NCBI GenBank assembly: GCA_031549965.1
Contig: JAVBPB010000053.1
Location: 1 to 22,714, forward strand
Direction of reading: 5' to 3'
From: JAVBPB01 sp031549965
GTDB taxonomy: Bacteria; Bacillota; Clostridia; Lachnospirales; Lachnospiraceae
Length of the DNA: 22,714 bases
The translations under genes were made by a program, and so were the position numbers. Position 1 is the stretch's first letter, and each line of letters opens with the position of its first letter. The notes below the pieces were generated by a model. That model was not told the origin of the DNA. It did no database searches and saw nothing but the letters and a program-made list of their open reading frames with translations. Of this stretch, positions 20,082 through 22,714 are shown piece after piece.

Positions 20082-21236
20082 TCATTGCAACAATTTTTTA
20101 TGTTGTAAACTTACATTTAATACAAATCCCATTGCTATAAATAAACTGAGCAACGAACTAAGTCCATAGCTTACAAATGGTAATGGTAATCCTGTATTTG
20201 GTATCATATTTGTTACAACACCTATATTAACAAATGACTGTATTGCTATATATGATCCGATTCCGCAGCATAGTAGCCGCCCTGCAAGATCTGGAGCATG
20301 CGCTCCTGTGTAAAAACATTCAAATACTACTAAACATAACAGAACAATGACTGATGTTGTACCAACAAAGCCTAATTCCTCACCAACAATAGCAAATATA
20401 AAGTCTGTTTGTGGTTCTGGAATATAATTTCCGTTCTTTACACTATCTTCACTAGTATTATTAAGACCTTTACCCCATAGGCCTCCTGAACCAATTGCCA
20501 TTTCAGAATTCGTCTGCTGATATCTTAAAGCCTGAGCCTCTTCATTATCTTCATCATAAAATCCAACAAGTCTTTTATACTGATAATCTTCTAATACACT
20601 CTGGTTAGGCTGCATAAGAAGATATACAAACAATACTGCTAATGGTATCATAATTCCAATAAAACCAAGTATTATTTTATAGCTTATTCCAGCAATATAC
20701 ATAATAAACAAAAACATAATTATAATTACAACACTAGTTGATAAATCCGGTTGTTTATAAATAAAAAACACTGGAATTACAAGTAATATGCCTGATGCTA
20801 ATATGATTTTAACTGAATTAATTTTATCCTTATGCCTATTCAAAAATTCAGCAAAAAAGAGTGCTAAAAATACTTTTGCAAGCTCTGATGGCTGTATTTG
20901 TAAAAACGACCCAAAATCCAACCATCTTTGAGCTCCTAAATAAGTGGAGCCAAAAATCTTTACAGCAATCAAAAGTCCGAAATTGAATAAATAAATTAAC
21001 CAATAAAACTTTAAAACAAATTTGTAATCAAACAATGCACAAATAATCATTATCGTCAATCCTAAGGCAAACCCTATTATTTGTTTGTTTTCAAAATGTT
21101 CACCAGGTCTTGAACTGGCAATAACATTTATCCCTAAAATCGTAAGACTGAAAATCCATAACATTAGTCTAAAATTCAAATGTTTAAGCTGATACGTTTT
21201 TAATTTTTCTATACCCTTTTTATATAAATGCAACAT
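20082..21236 (-). CDS. rodA: SEDS-family peptidoglycan glycosyltransferase RodA
   Basis: SEDS proteins polymerise lipid II into glycan strands, RodA in the elongasome and FtsW in the divisome. The 384-residue protein has about ten membrane segments, the extracellular KQPDLSTSVV stretch with the conserved Asp, and the signature NTGLPLPFVSYGLSSLLS near residues 350-370. I prefer RodA to FtsW because it follows minC-minD-minE, a frequent arrangement for rodA in Clostridia. TTGGAG lies 5 nt before the ATG. It begins 12 nt after minE, so it is co-transcribed. Confidence 0.9.
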   Translation of the reverse strand: MLHLYKKGIEKLKTYQLKHLNFRLMLWIFSLTILGINVIASSRPGEHFENKQIIGFALGLTIMIICALFDYKFVLKFYWLIYLFNFGLLIAVKIFGSTYLGAQRWLDFGSFLQIQPSELAKVFLALFFAEFLNRHKDKINSVKIILASGILLVIPVFFIYKQPDLSTSVVIIIMFLFIMYIAGISYKIILGFIGIMIPLAVLFVYLLMQPNQSVLEDYQYKRLVGFYDEDNEEAQALRYQQTNSEMAIGSGGLWGKGLNNTSEDSVKNGNYIPEPQTDFIFAIVGEELGFVGTTSVIVLLCLVVFECFYTGAHAPDLAGRLLCCGIGSYIAIQSFVNIGVVTNMIPNTGLPLPFVSYGLSSLLSLFIAMGFVLNVSLQHKKLLQ

Positions 21237-21248
21237 AAATACTCCAAA

Positions 21249-21521
21249 TTAGGAACTGTGCTTAACCTCTTTAATAGGTATGTTTGCAATAAGTGCAGGA
21301 ACATTACCGTTTTCACCTTCAGATTCTGTTTGAGTAATCTGAATATCAAGACCTTCGCTATCAATTTCCATATATTTTGCGATAACATTAATGATATCAT
21401 TTTTTATCATTTCCATAATTTCAGGAGAACAATTGGCTCTATCTGATACAAGCAAAAGTTTTAGTCGGTCTTTTGCAACTGACCCTGATGATTTCTTTTT
21501 GAACATATCGAAAACACTCAC
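21249..21521 (-). CDS. minE: cell division topological specificity factor MinE
   Basis: MinE stimulates the MinD ATPase and makes Min proteins oscillate so that the septum forms at mid-cell. The 90-residue protein has an N-terminal membrane-targeting part (VFDMFKKK), the MinD-contact region AKDRLKLLLVSDRANCSPEI (16-35) and a C-terminal topological domain. The start is GTG at 21521, with AAGGAGG at 21537-21531; that Shine-Dalgarno sequence overlaps the minD stop codon, so the two are coupled. An in-frame ATG five codons later is an alternative but would lose the N-terminal segment. Confidence 0.95.
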   Translation of the reverse strand: MSVFDMFKKKSSGSVAKDRLKLLLVSDRANCSPEIMEMIKNDIINVIAKYMEIDSEGLDIQITQTESEGENGNVPALIANIPIKEVKHSS

Positions 21522-21535
21522 CGTAAAAATCCTCC

Positions 21536-22327
21536 TTAATTCTTTTTAAATAATCCTGATACTTTAGCAAAAAAACCATTCTTTTTAGCTAAGTCTAACA
21601 TAGGAACTTCTTCGCCTACAATACGCTTACAAATATTCATGTATGCTTGTCCTGGTAATGTTTCATTTCCAACCAATGGTTCACCCTGATTAGTAGAAAT
21701 AACGATGTTTTCATCATCTGGAACAGCTCCAATTAAATCAATTGCAAGAATATCAACAACATCTTCTATAGACATCATATCACCTTTTTTAACCATATCC
21801 ATACGAATACGATTTACAATAAGATCTACTTTTTTCATATCATTAGCTTCTAATAAACCTATGATTCTATCTGCATCTCTTATAGCTGATACTTCTGGAG
21901 TAGTTACTATTAATGCTCTGTCAGCACCTGCTATTGCATTCTTAAATCCTTGTTCTATACCTGCTGGGCAATCAAGGATTATGTAATCAAATTCTTCTTT
22001 AAGTTCATTTACTAAAGTTACCATCTGTTCCGGTGTTACACTTGTTTTATCACGTGTTTGAGCTGATGGTAAAAGATACAAGTTTGGATATCTTTTATCT
22101 TTAATCATTGCTTGTTTCGCACGACAATTTCCTTCCAAAACATCTACAAGATTGTATACAATTCTGTTTTCAAGCCCCATAACAACATCGAGGTTTCTTA
22201 ATCCTATATCTGTGTCAATCAAAACAACTTTCTTGTCCAACTTTGCAAGACCTGTACCTACGTTAGCTGATGTAGTAGTCTTTCCTACACCGCCTTTTCC
22301 GGATGTAATTACAATTACTTCTCCCAT
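21536..22327 (-). CDS. minD: septum site-determining ATPase MinD
   Basis: MinD is the membrane-cycling ATPase that recruits MinC. The 263-residue protein has the deviant Walker A motif KGGVGKTT at 11-18, VVLIDTDIGLRNLDVVMGLE (34-53), DYIILDCPAGIEQGF (about 114-128) and an amphipathic C-terminal membrane helix (FFAKVSGLFKKN). GGAGGA lies upstream of the ATG. It stands between minC and minE, so all three Min components are present and pole-to-pole oscillation is expected, unlike Bacillus, which uses DivIVA. Confidence 0.97.
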   Translation of the reverse strand: MGEVIVITSGKGGVGKTTTSANVGTGLAKLDKKVVLIDTDIGLRNLDVVMGLENRIVYNLVDVLEGNCRAKQAMIKDKRYPNLYLLPSAQTRDKTSVTPEQMVTLVNELKEEFDYIILDCPAGIEQGFKNAIAGADRALIVTTPEVSAIRDADRIIGLLEANDMKKVDLIVNRIRMDMVKKGDMMSIEDVVDILAIDLIGAVPDDENIVISTNQGEPLVGNETLPGQAYMNICKRIVGEEVPMLDLAKKNGFFAKVSGLFKKN

Positions 22328-22394
22328 TTTTTATAGTTCCTCCATTCTTTTTTCCAATTTCTTTAGGCGAAAATTGGGAAACTCCGCCGATATT

Positions 22395-22714
22395 CTAAAA
22401 AAACCGAATGTCATTCATGACATCTTTGGTAAATGGCTCTATATAAATATTGCCATTCTCAATATATGCTACCTTTGTTTCCCTGACCGGGTTTTTAGGT
22501 GGTTCATCCGGTGCTCTGGCAATAATATCCGAAATACGAATCTGCATCGGACTCATATCAAGCGCCAGGACAAAGGCATTTCCTTTTAAAGAGCCAAGGA
22601 CAATGATGTTTCCTTTGGAAACGACCTTTGCTCCCGGCTTTACATCACCAATGACGATGATGCTGGTTTCTGATTCCAGAACCTGTCCCGAACGAAGGTT
22701 TCCTTTATAGAACT
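22395..22714 (-). CDS. minC: septum inhibitor MinC (C-terminal part, runs off the window)
   Basis: The frame ends with TAG at 22397-22395 and continues to the window edge, giving 106 complete codons. The residues fit the beta-helical C-terminal MinC domain that binds MinD and FtsZ: RSGQVLES, VIGDVKPGAKVVSKGNIIVLGSLKG, MSPMQIRISDIIARAPD, then a tail with AYIENGNIYIEPFTKDVMNDI. Between GSLKG and FVLALDMSP about ten residues (the usual AHAGAxGN-type loop) seem absent. By hand count, GC is about 43% in 22441-22714 against about 35-37% in two sampled lines of minD, with more CTG, GTC, CCG and ACC codons. MinC lies 67 nt upstream of minD. Confidence 0.9.
   Translation of the reverse strand, partial: FYKGNLRSGQVLESETSIIVIGDVKPGAKVVSKGNIIVLGSLKGNAFVLALDMSPMQIRISDIIARAPDEPPKNPVRETKVAYIENGNIYIEPFTKDVMNDIRFF

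Overview
The window is a chromosomal segment of a low-GC Firmicute, most likely a member of the Lachnospiraceae or a close relative in the class Clostridia. The basis is AT-rich DNA with strong AGGAGG ribosome-binding sites, the order rpmA-obgE-yhbY-nadD-yqeK-rsfS, a lexA gene divergent from a small LysM protein, the sepF-ylmH-lspA-rluD cluster, a cytidylate kinase-like protein, and minC-minD-minE-rodA-mgsA. I see no rRNA, tRNA, CRISPR array, insertion sequence or prophage.

Layout. Bases 1-3417 (+): the end of rpmA, then a ribosome-assembly and NAD cluster (obgE, yhbY, nadD, yqeK, rsfS) closed by a 19-bp perfect hairpin terminator shared with convergent lexA. Bases 3569-4712: lexA (-) and a divergent YneA-like LysM protein (+), with SOS-box-like operators lying in both promoter spacers. 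Bases 4713-5925: a SAM-dependent methyltransferase (+) with a long leader that encodes an 18-residue peptide and two mutually exclusive hairpins over the ribosome-binding site; this is the most interesting regulatory locus. Bases 6002-7798 (-): a TtcA-like tRNA thiolase and an XerS-like tyrosine recombinase. Bases 7992-8426 (+): an unrecognised membrane protein. Bases 8612-18237 (-): twelve tightly packed genes: HlyD-like protein, yggS, sepF, ylmH, aroB, lspA, rluD, cytidylate kinase-like, YbhN-like, pssA, psd, and a small membrane protein. Bases 18458-19577 (+): a DUF378 protein and a MTA/SAH nucleosidase. Bases 19641-22714 (-): mgsA, rodA, minE, minD and the 3' end of minC.

Themes. Division and envelope functions dominate: SepF, MinCDE, RodA, the LysM division inhibitor, LspA, and phosphatidylserine to phosphatidylethanolamine synthesis. 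Beyond the genes I found several small repeated DNA motifs: a 34-bp sequence present at the 3' ends of both yqeK and lexA (32/34 identical) with a related third copy, a second hairpin motif at two loci, and a pair of palindromes sharing a 19-bp left flank. The visible part of MinC seems to lack about ten residues in a conserved loop and has clearly higher GC than minD. The mgsA product has Glu where the catalytic Asp of methylglyoxal synthase is expected. All assignments come from reading the sequence and from remembered family motifs; no searches were run.
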